Source of the DNA: JACQFZ01 sp036381895 | GTDB lineage: Bacteria > Pseudomonadota > Gammaproteobacteria > Acidiferrobacterales > Sulfurifustaceae | Reading direction: 5' to 3' | Assembly: GCA_036381895.1 (NCBI GenBank) | Contig: DASVBY010000047.1 | Coordinates: 1-64,000 of the forward strand | Length of the DNA stretch: 64,000 nt | Shown: piece after piece, positions 20,094 through 29,451 of the stretch | Numbering within the stretch: position 1 is the stretch's first letter | Layout: each line of letters begins with the position of its first letter | Notes under the pieces: generated by a model | Databases searched by the model: none | Told to the model about the DNA's origin: nothing | The model's input: only the letters and a program-made list of their open reading frames with translations | Translations under genes and position numbers: made by a program

Positions 20094-20659
20094 GTCTTGT
20101 GTTCCTCGGATACATCGCGGGCCCGAGCCGGGAGCGACGGCTGAACGGACGCCGTGCTCGCGGGTGCGTCCGGGCCCGCAGCAGCGGAAGCGCTCGGCGG
20201 TGCGGCGTCCGCGTCCCCGGCAACCGACCGTTCCATCGTCTCCTTGAGCTTTTGCGCCGCGCGCTCCATCTCCTCGCGCATGTCGTACGTGATGATGTCG
20301 CCGAGCGGCTCGTAGCCGTGGCCGTCGTACCACTCGCCATCGAGCGGGCACCGCCGATTGATTTCGGGCAACGTGAACAGCTTGCGCAATGCGCGCCGCC
20401 GCAGCTCCTCGCTCACGCCCGCCGACAGGAACACGCTGAAGTCCGAGTGCGCGTCGAGCGACTCGATCGGCGGCATGTCCGCGTCGGTCAGGATCTTCGG
20501 CGGCGCGGGAGGCGCCGCTTCGGCGGCGGGCGGCGCCGGATCCGCCGTTTCGGCACGCTGCGCCTGCGCTTCGTGCTTGCGGCGCGACCAGCGCCGCAGG
20601 AACCCTTCCTCCTCGGAGCGCTCGGCCGAAACCGGCGGCAGGTCCTCGCGGCTACTCAT
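20090..20659 (-). CDS. DUF3306 family protein
   Basis: A 189-residue soluble protein. The N-terminal part has the EGFLRRWSRRKHEA segment; an Ala/Pro-rich linker follows. The conserved core contains LTDADMPPIESLD, SDFSVFLS and LRRRALRKLF, and the C-terminus is low-complexity. The pattern matches DUF3306, found almost only beside DUF3305 and formate dehydrogenase genes. No catalytic motif is visible. It overlaps DUF3305 by 8 bp and the iron-sulfur gene by 4 bp, so the three are tightly coupled. Confidence 0.85.
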   Translation of the reverse strand: MSSREDLPPVSAERSEEEGFLRRWSRRKHEAQAQRAETADPAPPAAEAAPPAPPKILTDADMPPIESLDAHSDFSVFLSAGVSEELRRRALRKLFTLPEINRRCPLDGEWYDGHGYEPLGDIITYDMREEMERAAQKLKETMERSVAGDADAAPPSASAAAGPDAPASTASVQPSLPARARDVSEEHKT

Positions 20660-21158
20660 CCCACACTCCGCGGCGGTTGCGATCGCGTTTGCGGTTCATC
20701 TTCGGCTCTTCCGGTTCGTAGTGTGCGAGCGCGTACTGCTCGATCAGTCGATGCACCTCGGGCGGCATCGCCACGTTGTAGGTCGCGTTGCCCATCTCGC
20801 TATGGGTCATCGCCTCGATGTACTCCGCGGTGATCGAACGCGGGCGCGGCTCGCCGGACTCGTCGTGCTCGCAATAGACGTAGAGGCTCGGGTTCTGGCC
20901 GATGACGTTGTAGTAGTAGGCATCGGCCTCCGCGGGGTGGAGGCGCAGCACGAACCCGGACCACAGATACTGTTCGCCTTCCGGGCCGGCCTTGAGCAGC
21001 GTGCGCGTGATGCGCGGTTCGGCGCCCGGATCGGCGAGGAGCGCTTTCACGACGCGCCAACGCTCGCTGATCCAGGGGTTGTTCGTGACCGGTTCGCGCG
21101 CAGTCACGATCGCGAGCGGAATACGATCGGTAAGTCCCCTTGCTCCGGCGATGGGCAT
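20652..21158 (-). CDS. DUF3305 family protein, first gene of the FDH operon
   Basis: A 168-residue soluble protein with the core PVTNNPWISERWRVV, SGFVLRLHPAEADAYYYN and NPSLYVYCE, characteristic of DUF3305. The C-terminal tail is basic (KMNRKRDRNRRGVWDE). It is the first gene after a sigma-54-like promoter and overlaps DUF3306. DUF3305 and DUF3306 travel together with formate dehydrogenase in Proteobacteria; their biochemical role is unknown. The ATG at 21158 lacks a strong ribosome site. Confidence 0.87.
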   Translation of the reverse strand: MPIAGARGLTDRIPLAIVTAREPVTNNPWISERWRVVKALLADPGAEPRITRTLLKAGPEGEQYLWSGFVLRLHPAEADAYYYNVIGQNPSLYVYCEHDESGEPRPRSITAEYIEAMTHSEMGNATYNVAMPPEVHRLIEQYALAHYEPEEPKMNRKRDRNRRGVWDE

Positions 21159-21190
21159 ACGACACCGTCAAGCTTGGTACGGACCCTCGA

Positions 21191-21206
21191 GGCAAGTAAC
21201 ATACCA
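21191..21206 (-). promoter_or_regulatory. Candidate sigma-54 (-24/-12) promoter of the FDH operon
   Basis: On the minus strand the 16-mer reads TGGTATGTTACTTGCC. This keeps the invariant GG and GC with exactly 10 bases between them and the TTGC block of the -12 element; it differs from TGGCACG-N4-TTGCW at three positions. Transcription would start about 20 bases before the DUF3305 ATG. An NtrC-type activator gene lies at 2558-3994 in the same window. Confidence 0.5.
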
Positions 21207-21448
21207 ACAGGGCTTGCCCGGGAAAGCCGCGTGAACGTGGAAATTTCGCCGTCGCGGCAGCGCTTCCTCGAGACAAAAAGGCCCAACGCCGAAGCAACCG
21301 GGTCATTTTGACGCAGTCCGCGGCGCACGAAAGCCACTGGATTCTCGTGTTCTTCCAGCGTCGCGAGCGCGATGACTTCGTCGGCGACGTTACCACGCGC
21401 GCGGTACGCTTCTTGCTGGCGTTGCGACGAGCGGAGACGAATCGAACC

Positions 21449-22459
21449 GTGAATCAACCCGCCACCTTTCCGCCACAGCTGATCGACGGTTTCAACCGCC
21501 ATATCAACTACGTGCGCCTTTCGGTCACCGACCGGTGCGACTTCCGGTGCGTCTACTGCATGGAGCCGGACACCGAGTTCGTGCCGCGCGCCCAGGTGCT
21601 GACGCTCGAGGAGCTCGCGCAGGTCGCCCGCGCGTTCGTCGAGCTCGGCGTCACCAAGATCCGTCTGACGGGCGGCGAGCCGCTGGTGCGGCGCAATGTG
21701 CTCTGGCTCGCGCGCGAGATCGGGCGCCTCCCCGGTCTGAAGGAGCTCGTGCTCACGACCAACGGCTCGCAGCTCGAGCGCCTCGCCGCGGGCCTGCGCG
21801 AGGCGAACGTCCGGCGCATCAACATCAGCCTCGACAGCCTCGACCCCGAGCGCTTCCGCCGCATCACGCGCGTCGGCGATCTCGGCAAAGTGCTGCGCGG
21901 CATCGAGGCGGCGCGGCGCGTCGGCTTCGACCGGCTCAAGATCAACGCCGTCATCCTCAAAAATCGCAATCACGACGAGGTCGTGGCGCTCACGCAGTTC
22001 GCGATCGACCGCGGCATGGACATCAGTTTCATCGAGGAAATGCCGCTCGGGCGGATCGGCGATCACGACCGTGCGGAGGCGTACTATTCGAGCGATCAGA
22101 TCAAGACCGACCTCGAACGCCATTACGAGCTGCTGCCGACGACCGAGACCACGGGCGGGCCGTCGCGCTACTACCGCGTGGCCGGCACCGACACCCGCGT
22201 CGGCTTCATTTCGCCGCACTCGCACAACTTCTGCTCCGCCTGCAACCGGGTGCGCGTTACCACCGAAGGCCGCCTCCTCCTCTGCCTCGGCCAGGAGCAC
22301 TCGGTGGACCTGCGCGCGCTGCTGCGCGAGCGGCCGGGCGACCTCGACGCGCTCAAGCATGCGATCGTCGGCGCCATGGCGATCAAGCCCAAGGGGCACG
22401 ACTTCAATCTGAAGCACCCGCCGATCATCCTGCGGCACATGAACGCCACCGGCGGCTGA
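21449..22459 (+). CDS. moaA: GTP 3',8-cyclase MoaA
   Basis: Radical-SAM enzyme starting molybdopterin synthesis from GTP. From the GTG at 21449 (336 residues) the N-terminal cluster motif is C30-x3-C34-x2-C37 (TDRCDFRCVYCM). The C-terminal cluster is C-x2-C-x13-C (NFCSACNRV...LLLC), and the essential C-terminal Gly-Gly is present. I prefer this GTG because MoaA proteins begin about 10 residues before LIDGFNR; the longer frame from 21308 is not family-like. It is divergent from the FDH operon and 4 bp upstream of fdhD. Confidence 0.95.
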   Translation: MNQPATFPPQLIDGFNRHINYVRLSVTDRCDFRCVYCMEPDTEFVPRAQVLTLEELAQVARAFVELGVTKIRLTGGEPLVRRNVLWLAREIGRLPGLKELVLTTNGSQLERLAAGLREANVRRINISLDSLDPERFRRITRVGDLGKVLRGIEAARRVGFDRLKINAVILKNRNHDEVVALTQFAIDRGMDISFIEEMPLGRIGDHDRAEAYYSSDQIKTDLERHYELLPTTETTGGPSRYYRVAGTDTRVGFISPHSHNFCSACNRVRVTTEGRLLLCLGQEHSVDLRALLRERPGDLDALKHAIVGAMAIKPKGHDFNLKHPPIILRHMNATGG

Positions 22460-22463
22460 AGCC

Positions 22464-23333
22464 ATGAACCCGACGCGCTACGTTCCGCTCATGACGCGCG
22501 CCGGGCTCTCGCCCACGCACCCGGTGACCGCCGTCGACGAGTACGGCAACATCCGCGAGCTTCAGGTCGCGGGCGAGCGGCCGCTCACTCTCTACGTCGA
22601 CAAGAAGGAGATCGTCACGCTCATGACGCTCGGCACGCAGCCCGAGGCGCTCGCACTCGGGTACCTGCGCAACCAGGACCTGATCGAGCGCATCGAGGAC
22701 GTGAAGTCCGTACAGGTCGACTGGGACACCGAATCGGTCGCTGTCACCACCCGCAGCGGCGTGGCCGAGCTCCTCGCGCGCACCGCGCGCCGCACGGTGA
22801 CGAGCGGCTGCGGCCAGGGGACGATGTTCGGCAATCTCATGGAGCGCCTGGAGCAGGTGCGCCTCCCGCGGGTGCAGCTGCGCCAATCGCTGATCTACGA
22901 GCTGCTGCGCGCGCTCGGCGACTACAACGAGATTTACCGCAGCGCCGGCGCCGTCCACGGCTGCGCGCTTTGCCGCGGCACGGACGTGCTCATGTTCGTC
23001 GAGGACGTCGGGCGCCACAACGCGGCGGACGCGATCGCGGGACACATGTGGCTCGAAGGCCTCGACGGCAGCGACAAGATCTTCTACACCACCGGCCGCC
23101 TGACCTCGGAGATGGTCATCAAGGTCGCGCAGATGGGCATTCCGGTGCTGCTGTCGCGCTCGGGCGTGACGCACATGGGGCTCGAGCTCGCGCGGCGGCT
23201 CGGCGTGGTCATGATTGCGCGCGCCAAGGGCAGGCACTTCCTCGTCTACAACGGCGCCGGACAGATCGTCTTCGACGCCCGCCCGCCCGCCGTCCCGGGC
23301 GCCGCCGGCGAGCGGCGGGTGGAGCCCGCATGA
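22464..23333 (+). CDS. fdhD: Formate dehydrogenase sulfurtransferase FdhD, variant Cys arrangement
   Basis: FdhD carries sulfur from a cysteine desulfurase to the Mo cofactor of formate dehydrogenase. The 289 residues include the family core FVEDVGRHNAADAIAG, FYTTGRLTSEMVIK and LLSRSGVTHMGLELA. The usual CGxCG sulfur-transfer motif reads TSGCGQG here (Cys116, second Cys missing), while a new pair Cys167-x2-Cys170 appears in VHGCALCRG, where other members have H-x-A-A-L. The protein is probably active as a distinct subclass. Its stop overlaps the next gene (ATGA). Confidence 0.9.
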   Translation: MNPTRYVPLMTRAGLSPTHPVTAVDEYGNIRELQVAGERPLTLYVDKKEIVTLMTLGTQPEALALGYLRNQDLIERIEDVKSVQVDWDTESVAVTTRSGVAELLARTARRTVTSGCGQGTMFGNLMERLEQVRLPRVQLRQSLIYELLRALGDYNEIYRSAGAVHGCALCRGTDVLMFVEDVGRHNAADAIAGHMWLEGLDGSDKIFYTTGRLTSEMVIKVAQMGIPVLLSRSGVTHMGLELARRLGVVMIARAKGRHFLVYNGAGQIVFDARPPAVPGAAGERRVEPA

Positions 23334-24280
23334 GCGCGCGGCCCGACAAGACCGGCAGGGCGCCGAGCGAAACCGCGGCTCCCCAAGGCAGCGTCAAGGC
23401 GCGTTTCATGAGCGTGCGCCAGGTCGCGGAATACCTCGACATCCACGAGAAGAAGGTTTACGCCCTCGCCGCCGAAGGCGTGATCCCGGCGACCAAAGTG
23501 ACGGGCAAGTGGCTGTTTCCGCGGGATCTCATCGATCAGTGGCTGCTCGAATCGGCGCACGGCGGCATCCTCACGGACCGCCTCGTGGTGGCGGGCAGCG
23601 ACGATCCGCTCCTGTTTCGTGCCGTCATGCAGCTCGTGAACGAGATCCAGGGGCGCGCGCTCGTCACCTACACGAGCACCGGCACGCAACTCGGCTTGAC
23701 GCTGCTCGGGCGGCAGCGCATCGATGTCTGCGGTATCCATTGGGGGCCGGCAAAGGAAAGCGAATACCGTCATCTCGCGGTCATCCGCCAGTTCCCGCGC
23801 CACCGCGACTGGGTGGTGCAGCGCGCTTTCTACCGGGAGCAGGGTCTGATCGTCGCCCCCGGGATGCGCCCGCAGGAAGGTTTGAAGGCGCTCTTCCAGC
23901 CGCACGTGCGCTGGGCGATGCGCCAGGAGGGCGCGGGCTCGCAACGCTTCCTGCGTGAAACGCTCGCCCAGGAGGGGGTCGATCCTGCCTCGCTGCGCGT
24001 GACCGCGCACGTTTACTCCGAGCGCGAGGCCGCATCGGCGGTCGCCATGGATCAGGCGGATGCCGCCCCGGGAGCGCGCTCCGCCGCCGCCGAATTCGGC
24101 CTCGACTTCATCCCCGTCGGATGGGAGGCCTACGATCTGGTGCTGAACCGGGGGGTCTACTTCCGCACCCTGTTCCAGAAACTGTTCGATCAGCTGAAGA
24201 GCCCGGAATGCCAGCGCTGGGCGAAGCTCCTCGGCGGGTACGATTTCAACGACAGTGGCAAGCTGATCTGGACCGGTTGA
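23330..24280 (+). CDS. HTH regulator with periplasmic-binding-protein-like ligand domain
   Basis: A 316-residue cytoplasmic regulator. Residues about 24-70 form an excisionase/MerR-type helix-turn-helix (MSVRQVAEYLDIHEKKVYALA ... WLFPRDLIDQWL). The remainder is a type-2 periplasmic-binding-protein fold (PBP_like): VVAGSDDPLLFRAV, TSTGTQLGLTLL and a C-terminal GYDFNDSGKLIW. No signal peptide is present, so it senses a small molecule inside the cell. Coupling to fdhD (4 bp overlap) and moaA suggests control of Mo or formate genes by molybdate, cofactor or formate. The ligand is not determinable from sequence. Confidence 0.85.
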   Translation: MSARPDKTGRAPSETAAPQGSVKARFMSVRQVAEYLDIHEKKVYALAAEGVIPATKVTGKWLFPRDLIDQWLLESAHGGILTDRLVVAGSDDPLLFRAVMQLVNEIQGRALVTYTSTGTQLGLTLLGRQRIDVCGIHWGPAKESEYRHLAVIRQFPRHRDWVVQRAFYREQGLIVAPGMRPQEGLKALFQPHVRWAMRQEGAGSQRFLRETLAQEGVDPASLRVTAHVYSEREAASAVAMDQADAAPGARSAAAEFGLDFIPVGWEAYDLVLNRGVYFRTLFQKLFDQLKSPECQRWAKLLGGYDFNDSGKLIWTG

Positions 24281-24316
24281 GCGCGGCGGGGCTCAGGCTC
24301 GAGTCGCGGGCGCAAC

Positions 24317-24343
24317 AAAAAGAGCCCGCCATGAGGCGGGCTC
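24317..24343 (-). terminator. Rho-independent terminator
   Basis: A perfect 9-bp stem (GAGCCCGCC / GGCGGGCTC) with a 4-base loop is followed on the minus strand by five T, then GTTG. It lies 29 bases after the stop of the small periplasmic protein gene at 24372-24617. On the plus strand there is no T run, so it mainly serves the leftward gene. Confidence 0.85.
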
Positions 24344-24371
24344 CAGTCGTCGGTCGGTTCTTCCTGACCCC

Positions 24372-24617
24372 TTAGATCCCCAGAATCTTCTTCGCGCGGG
24401 CGAGCGTATCGACCGACTCCTGATGTCTGCCGGCCTTGTGCAGCTCCTCGCCCCGCGCCCGCAGCTGCTTCACCTCGGCGAGCTGCGCATCGGAGATCTT
24501 GGGGCCCGCGGCGAGCGCGGCGTCGATTTCCTTCATGTCCTTCGGGCAGTGGAACGCCAGTGCCGTGCCGCTCCCCAGGACCAGCACCGCCCCCAGTAGC
24601 AGGGTCTTCAGTTTCAT
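24372..24617 (-). CDS. Small exported protein of unknown function
   Basis: An 81-residue precursor. A signal peptide spans residues 1-22 (MKLKTLLLGAVLVLGSGTALA), leaving about 60 residues starting FHCPKDMKEID with a single Cys. The mature part is helical and ends VDTLARAKKILGI. The start follows an AGGAGG site and the gene has its own terminator, so it is a monocistronic expressed gene. Similar short proteins occur in gammaproteobacteria, but I know no function. Confidence 0.85.
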   Translation of the reverse strand: MKLKTLLLGAVLVLGSGTALAFHCPKDMKEIDAALAAGPKISDAQLAEVKQLRARGEELHKAGRHQESVDTLARAKKILGI

Positions 24618-24703
24618 CGTGTCCTCCTGTTCATGTGAGCCGCCTGACGTTAACACCTGTACTCCTGCCGCTATTCCACGGTCCGCACCGCCGCTCCGCC
24701 CGC

Positions 24704-25744
24704 TCAAGGCGACGACCGGCGAAGACGCCTCTTGAGTCCGGCCATCAGGCGTCCCGGGCCCCAGGCTGCGGCCAGCAGCCGGCGCACGTCGTCCAGGCTC
24801 GCCTCCGCCGCCCGGCGCCCCGCGGCGATCGCCTCCTTCGCCCGATAGAACTCGAGGAAGCCGATGCCGTTCACCGCCGGCAGCAGCATGAGATCGGGCG
24901 GCTGGCGCTCGGCCCGCAGCCGGACGACCTCCGCCTGCGCGATGTTGAGCACCCGATCGAGCACGCGGCGCGTGGTCCACGCGTTGCGGGTCGCGGGCGG
25001 CGCTTCCAGCGCCGCGAGCTGTGCGCGCAGCCAGTCGCGCAATCCGGGCGCCCGCCCCATCCACGGTTGATCCAGCAGCTGCCGTGCGCTCCCGACCCAC
25101 TGGCGCCGCCGAGGGGGCGGCGGCGGAATCATCGAGCGGTCGCGCACGGCGCCGTGGACCGCCACGGCGATGACCGGCCCGCCGAAGCGCTCGCGCGCGA
25201 CGTCGAACGGCACCGGATTGACCACGCCGCCGTCGACGAGGATCCGGCCGTCGACCTGGTGCGGAGCGATGAGCCCGGGTACGGAGACGCTCGCGCGCAC
25301 CGCCTCGACGAGGTCGCCGTGATCGAGCACGACCTCCTCGCCGGTCTCGAGATCCGCCGCGATCGCGGCGTAGCCGAGCGGCAGCTCCTCGATCGCGTGG
25401 TGTCCGAGCCGGCTGCGCAGGAACTCCATGATGCGTGCCCCCGAGACGAGTCCCCCGGTCGGCAGATCGGGCAGGAACAGCGCGAGCGTCTGCTTCCAGT
25501 CGAATCGGGTCGCGATGCGGACGAGCTCCTCGATCGGCATGCCGCTCACGTAGAACGCGCCGATCTCGGCGCCGATACTGCTGCCGACGATCGCGCGCAC
25601 CGGGATATCGTTCTCGGCAAGTACCTGCAGCACCCCGATGTGGGCGAGTCCCGGCGCACCGCCGCCGCTCAGGGCGAGGACTACGCCACGCCCTCCCGGC
25701 GCGGCACGCGGGATCGGGGCAGGGATTTCCGGGAGCTTCGCCAT
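24704..25744 (-). CDS. Patatin-like phospholipase family protein
   Basis: A 346-residue serine hydrolase-like protein of the RssA/patatin group. It shows the oxyanion loop LSGGGAPGLAHIGVL (about residues 24-38), the nucleophile elbow GSSIGA (Ser about 55) and the catalytic Asp in DGGVVNPVPFD (about 170). A proline-rich insert (IPPPPPPRRR) precedes a C-terminal helical region. No signal peptide, so probably cytoplasmic or membrane-associated. The substrate is unknown. Next to panD, with 102 bp between. Confidence 0.87.
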   Translation of the reverse strand: MAKLPEIPAPIPRAAPGGRGVVLALSGGGAPGLAHIGVLQVLAENDIPVRAIVGSSIGAEIGAFYVSGMPIEELVRIATRFDWKQTLALFLPDLPTGGLVSGARIMEFLRSRLGHHAIEELPLGYAAIAADLETGEEVVLDHGDLVEAVRASVSVPGLIAPHQVDGRILVDGGVVNPVPFDVARERFGGPVIAVAVHGAVRDRSMIPPPPPRRRQWVGSARQLLDQPWMGRAPGLRDWLRAQLAALEAPPATRNAWTTRRVLDRVLNIAQAEVVRLRAERQPPDLMLLPAVNGIGFLEFYRAKEAIAAGRRAAEASLDDVRRLLAAAWGPGRLMAGLKRRLRRSSP

Positions 25745-25846
25745 CCGCTTCTCGCGCCGTCCGGGATTGCCGCTTAGCCCGGCCGCGCAGGAGCCGCGCT
25801 TCCCGAGGTGGCTGCTCGAGCGAGCAGAAAGGCCGGACGACCGGCT

Positions 25847-26236
25847 TCAGCCGGCCGCCGACACCTGCATGGGGATGGTATGACGGGTGTGCGTGATGCG
25901 GTTCTGCGCGTCCACATACACCAGCCGCGGCTTGTGCGCGGCGATCTCCCTCTCCTCGAAATCCGCATACGTGCACACGATCACGATGTCGCCGGGCGCC
26001 GCCTTGAGGGCTGCGGCACCGTTGACGGAAACGATGCCCGAGCCGGGCTCGCCCAGAATCGCGTAGGTCGCGAAACGCTCCCCGTTCGTGACGTTGTACA
26101 CCTCCACGCGCTCGTACTCGCGGATGTCCGCGGTCTCGAGCAGTGTGGCGTCGATGGCGATCGAGCCCTCATAGTCGCGCTCGGCGTGCGTGACGCGAAG
26201 GCGATGCAGTTTGGCGTTGAGTAAGGTGCGACGCAT
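25847..26236 (-). CDS. panD: Aspartate 1-decarboxylase
   Basis: PanD makes beta-alanine for pantothenate. The 129-residue proenzyme starts MRRTLLNAKLHRLRVTHAE and has the self-cleavage site Gly24-Ser25 (YEGSIAID), which yields the pyruvoyl group. Other family markers are NVTNGERF, GEPGSGIVSVNGAAA and PGDIVIVC. I start at the ATG giving Ser25 its usual number; two upstream ATGs in frame exist. It is separated by 32 bp from panC and cotranscribed. Confidence 0.95.
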   Translation of the reverse strand: MRRTLLNAKLHRLRVTHAERDYEGSIAIDATLLETADIREYERVEVYNVTNGERFATYAILGEPGSGIVSVNGAAALKAAPGDIVIVCTYADFEEREIAAHKPRLVYVDAQNRITHTRHTIPMQVSAAG

Positions 26237-26268
26237 GCGAGGCATTATGCCGGGCGGGACGCGGGTAT

Positions 26269-27120
26269 TCAAACGGCGTCGATCCGGAACTCGAGGTTGT
26301 CGATGAGGCGCGTGCGCCCGAGGCGGGCGGCGGCGAGCACGACCAGCGCCCGGTCGCCCGGCGCAGGCGGCTCGAGGTCTCCGGCGCGGCGCACGCTCAC
26401 GTAATCCACGCGAAAGCCCGCCGCCTGCAGCTCCGCGCGCGCCTGCTCCTCTGCGGCCGCGAACGGCATACCTCCCCGGGTACGCTCCCGGACCCGCTCG
26501 AGGCTCTGATACAAGAGCGGCGCCAGGCGCCGTTCCTCGGGGCTCAGGTAGCCGTTGCGCGAGCTCAGGGCGAGGCCGTCGGCTTCGCGCACCGTATCCA
26601 CGCCGACGACCTCGATCGGCATCCCCAGGTCCGCGGTCATGAGTCTAATAATAAGTAGCTGCTGATAGTCCTTCTTGCCGAAGACCGCGATATCCGGACC
26701 CACCAGCTGGAACAGCCGCGCGACCACCGTCGCGACGCCGCGAAAATGACCGGGACGGAAAGCACCGCAGAGGATATCGCTCACGTGCGGCACCTCGACC
26801 TGCGTGTGCCGCTCGCGCCCGCGCGGGTACATGACGGCGTCGTCCGGGGCGAACAGGAGCTCGACGCCCGCCTCCGCCAGGCGCGCCCTGTCCTCGGCCG
26901 GCGTGCGCGGGTACGCCGCGAAATCCTCCTGCGGCCCGAACTGCAGTGGATTCACGTAGATACTGACGACGACCGACTCGGCACGGCGGCGCGCTTCCTG
27001 CACGAGCCGCAAGTGCCCGGCGTGCAGGTTCCCCATGGTCGGCACGAACGCGATGCGCCCGCGGGCGCGCAGCGCCTTCACTTCGGCGCGCAGCGCCTCA
27101 ACCGTCGTTGCTTCGATCAT
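26269..27120 (-). CDS. panC: Pantothenate synthetase
   Basis: PanC ligates pantoate and beta-alanine using ATP. The 283-residue protein has the HIGH-like motif PTMGNLHAGHL near residue 30, SIYVNPLQFGPQED, GKKDYQQLLIIRLM and the KMSKS-equivalent ALSSRNGYLSP. The ATG at 27120 is chosen; a GTG at 27144 overlapping the previous stop would add eight residues. It lies between the deoxynucleoside kinase gene and panD. panB is not in this cluster. Confidence 0.95.
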   Translation of the reverse strand: MIEATTVEALRAEVKALRARGRIAFVPTMGNLHAGHLRLVQEARRRAESVVVSIYVNPLQFGPQEDFAAYPRTPAEDRARLAEAGVELLFAPDDAVMYPRGRERHTQVEVPHVSDILCGAFRPGHFRGVATVVARLFQLVGPDIAVFGKKDYQQLLIIRLMTADLGMPIEVVGVDTVREADGLALSSRNGYLSPEERRLAPLLYQSLERVRERTRGGMPFAAAEEQARAELQAAGFRVDYVSVRRAGDLEPPAPGDRALVVLAAARLGRTRLIDNLEFRIDAV

Positions 27121-27143
27121 ATCGCCCGGCGCCGCCCGCACCA

Positions 27144-27788
27144 CTACGCGACGAGCGGATTGAAGAAATGCCGGCCGCTGCGGATGCGCAGGATGTAGTC
27201 GAGCAGCATCTCGAAGTCCTCGCGGCGGTCGACGAAGTTGATCTCGGCGGCGTTCACGACGAGGAGCGGCGCGGCCGAATAATGGTGGAAGAACTGCGTA
27301 TACGCGTCAACGAGGGACTGCAGGTAGCCGCGATCGATCAGGCTCTCGTAGCCGATGCCGCGGCGGCGTATGCGCTCGAGCAGCACGTCGACCGGCGCCT
27401 GCAGGTAGATAACGCGATCTGGCACCGGCAGATCGACGATCGTCTGCTGGTACACCTGCTCGTACAGGCGCAGCTCGTCCGCCTCGAGGTTGGTGCGCGC
27501 GAACAGCCGGTCCTTCTCGATGAGAAAGTCGCCGACGAAGCCCGTACTGAAGAGCTCGCGCTGCTTCAGTTCCTGGATCTGGCGTGCGCGCTGGAACAGG
27601 AAAAAGAGCTGCGTCGGCAGCGCGAAGTGCTTGCGCGACTGGTAGAAGCGCTCGAGAAACGGGTTCTCCTCCGGCCGCTCGAGCAGCGGACGCGCACCGA
27701 GCGCTTCCGCGAGGCGGCGGGCGAGACTCGTCTTGCCGACGCCGATCGGCCCTTCGACGACGATGTATCCGGGACTTTCGGCACTCAC
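27144..27788 (-). CDS. Deoxynucleoside kinase family protein
   Basis: A 214-residue P-loop kinase of the deoxyguanosine/deoxyadenosine kinase group that phosphorylates nucleosides or related small molecules. The GTG at 27788 follows an AGGAAA site. Walker A is EGPIGVGKTSLA (about residues 10-21). The family substrate-site segment LERPEENPFLERFY and the DR-x-I-Y-L motif PDRVIYLQAP are present. In gammaproteobacteria this gene often sits with folK, panB and panC; here it directly precedes panC. Confidence 0.87.
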   Translation of the reverse strand: MSAESPGYIVVEGPIGVGKTSLARRLAEALGARPLLERPEENPFLERFYQSRKHFALPTQLFFLFQRARQIQELKQRELFSTGFVGDFLIEKDRLFARTNLEADELRLYEQVYQQTIVDLPVPDRVIYLQAPVDVLLERIRRRGIGYESLIDRGYLQSLVDAYTQFFHHYSAAPLLVVNAAEINFVDRREDFEMLLDYILRIRSGRHFFNPLVA

Positions 27789-27849
27789 GATGCGTTTTCC
27801 TGTCGTGTCGTTGGTTCTTCGGCGCCGGACGCCGCGCGCGGGCAAATGC

Positions 27850-29253
<1,404 letters not shown>

Positions 29254-29293
29254 CGTATAATACCACCGCCCCGCGCCGCGTTGGCACCACGCC

Positions 29294-29369
29294 GCTCCCT
29301 TCGTCTAGTGGCCTAGGACGCTGGCCTCTCACGCCGGTAACAGGGGTTCGAATCCCCTAGGGAGCGCCA
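29294..29369 (+). tRNA. tRNA-Glu (anticodon CUC)
   Basis: The 76-base cloverleaf has acceptor arms GCTCCCT / AGGGAGC, a D-arm region TCGTCTAGTGGCCTAGGA typical of tRNA-Glu, an anticodon stem CTGGC/GCCGG with loop CTCTCAC (anticodon 29328-29330), the T-arm loop GGTTCGAATCC, and an encoded CCA end. The CUC anticodon reads GAG, which suits a G+C-rich genome; a UUC isoacceptor must lie elsewhere. Confidence 0.97.
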
Positions 29370-29451
29370 TATGCCGCGAGGCGGCTCGACCTCGCGCGGT
29401 TCCGACTCCTCGAGTCTTGAATCGCCACCCTTTCGACCCCATTCGGTAGCC

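Noticed and set aside
21159..21448. A molybdenum cofactor riboswitch in front of moaA
   Set aside because: I looked for the long multi-stem leader known from E. coli moaA. Only short, imperfect stems are visible, and the region also has to hold the divergent FDH promoter.
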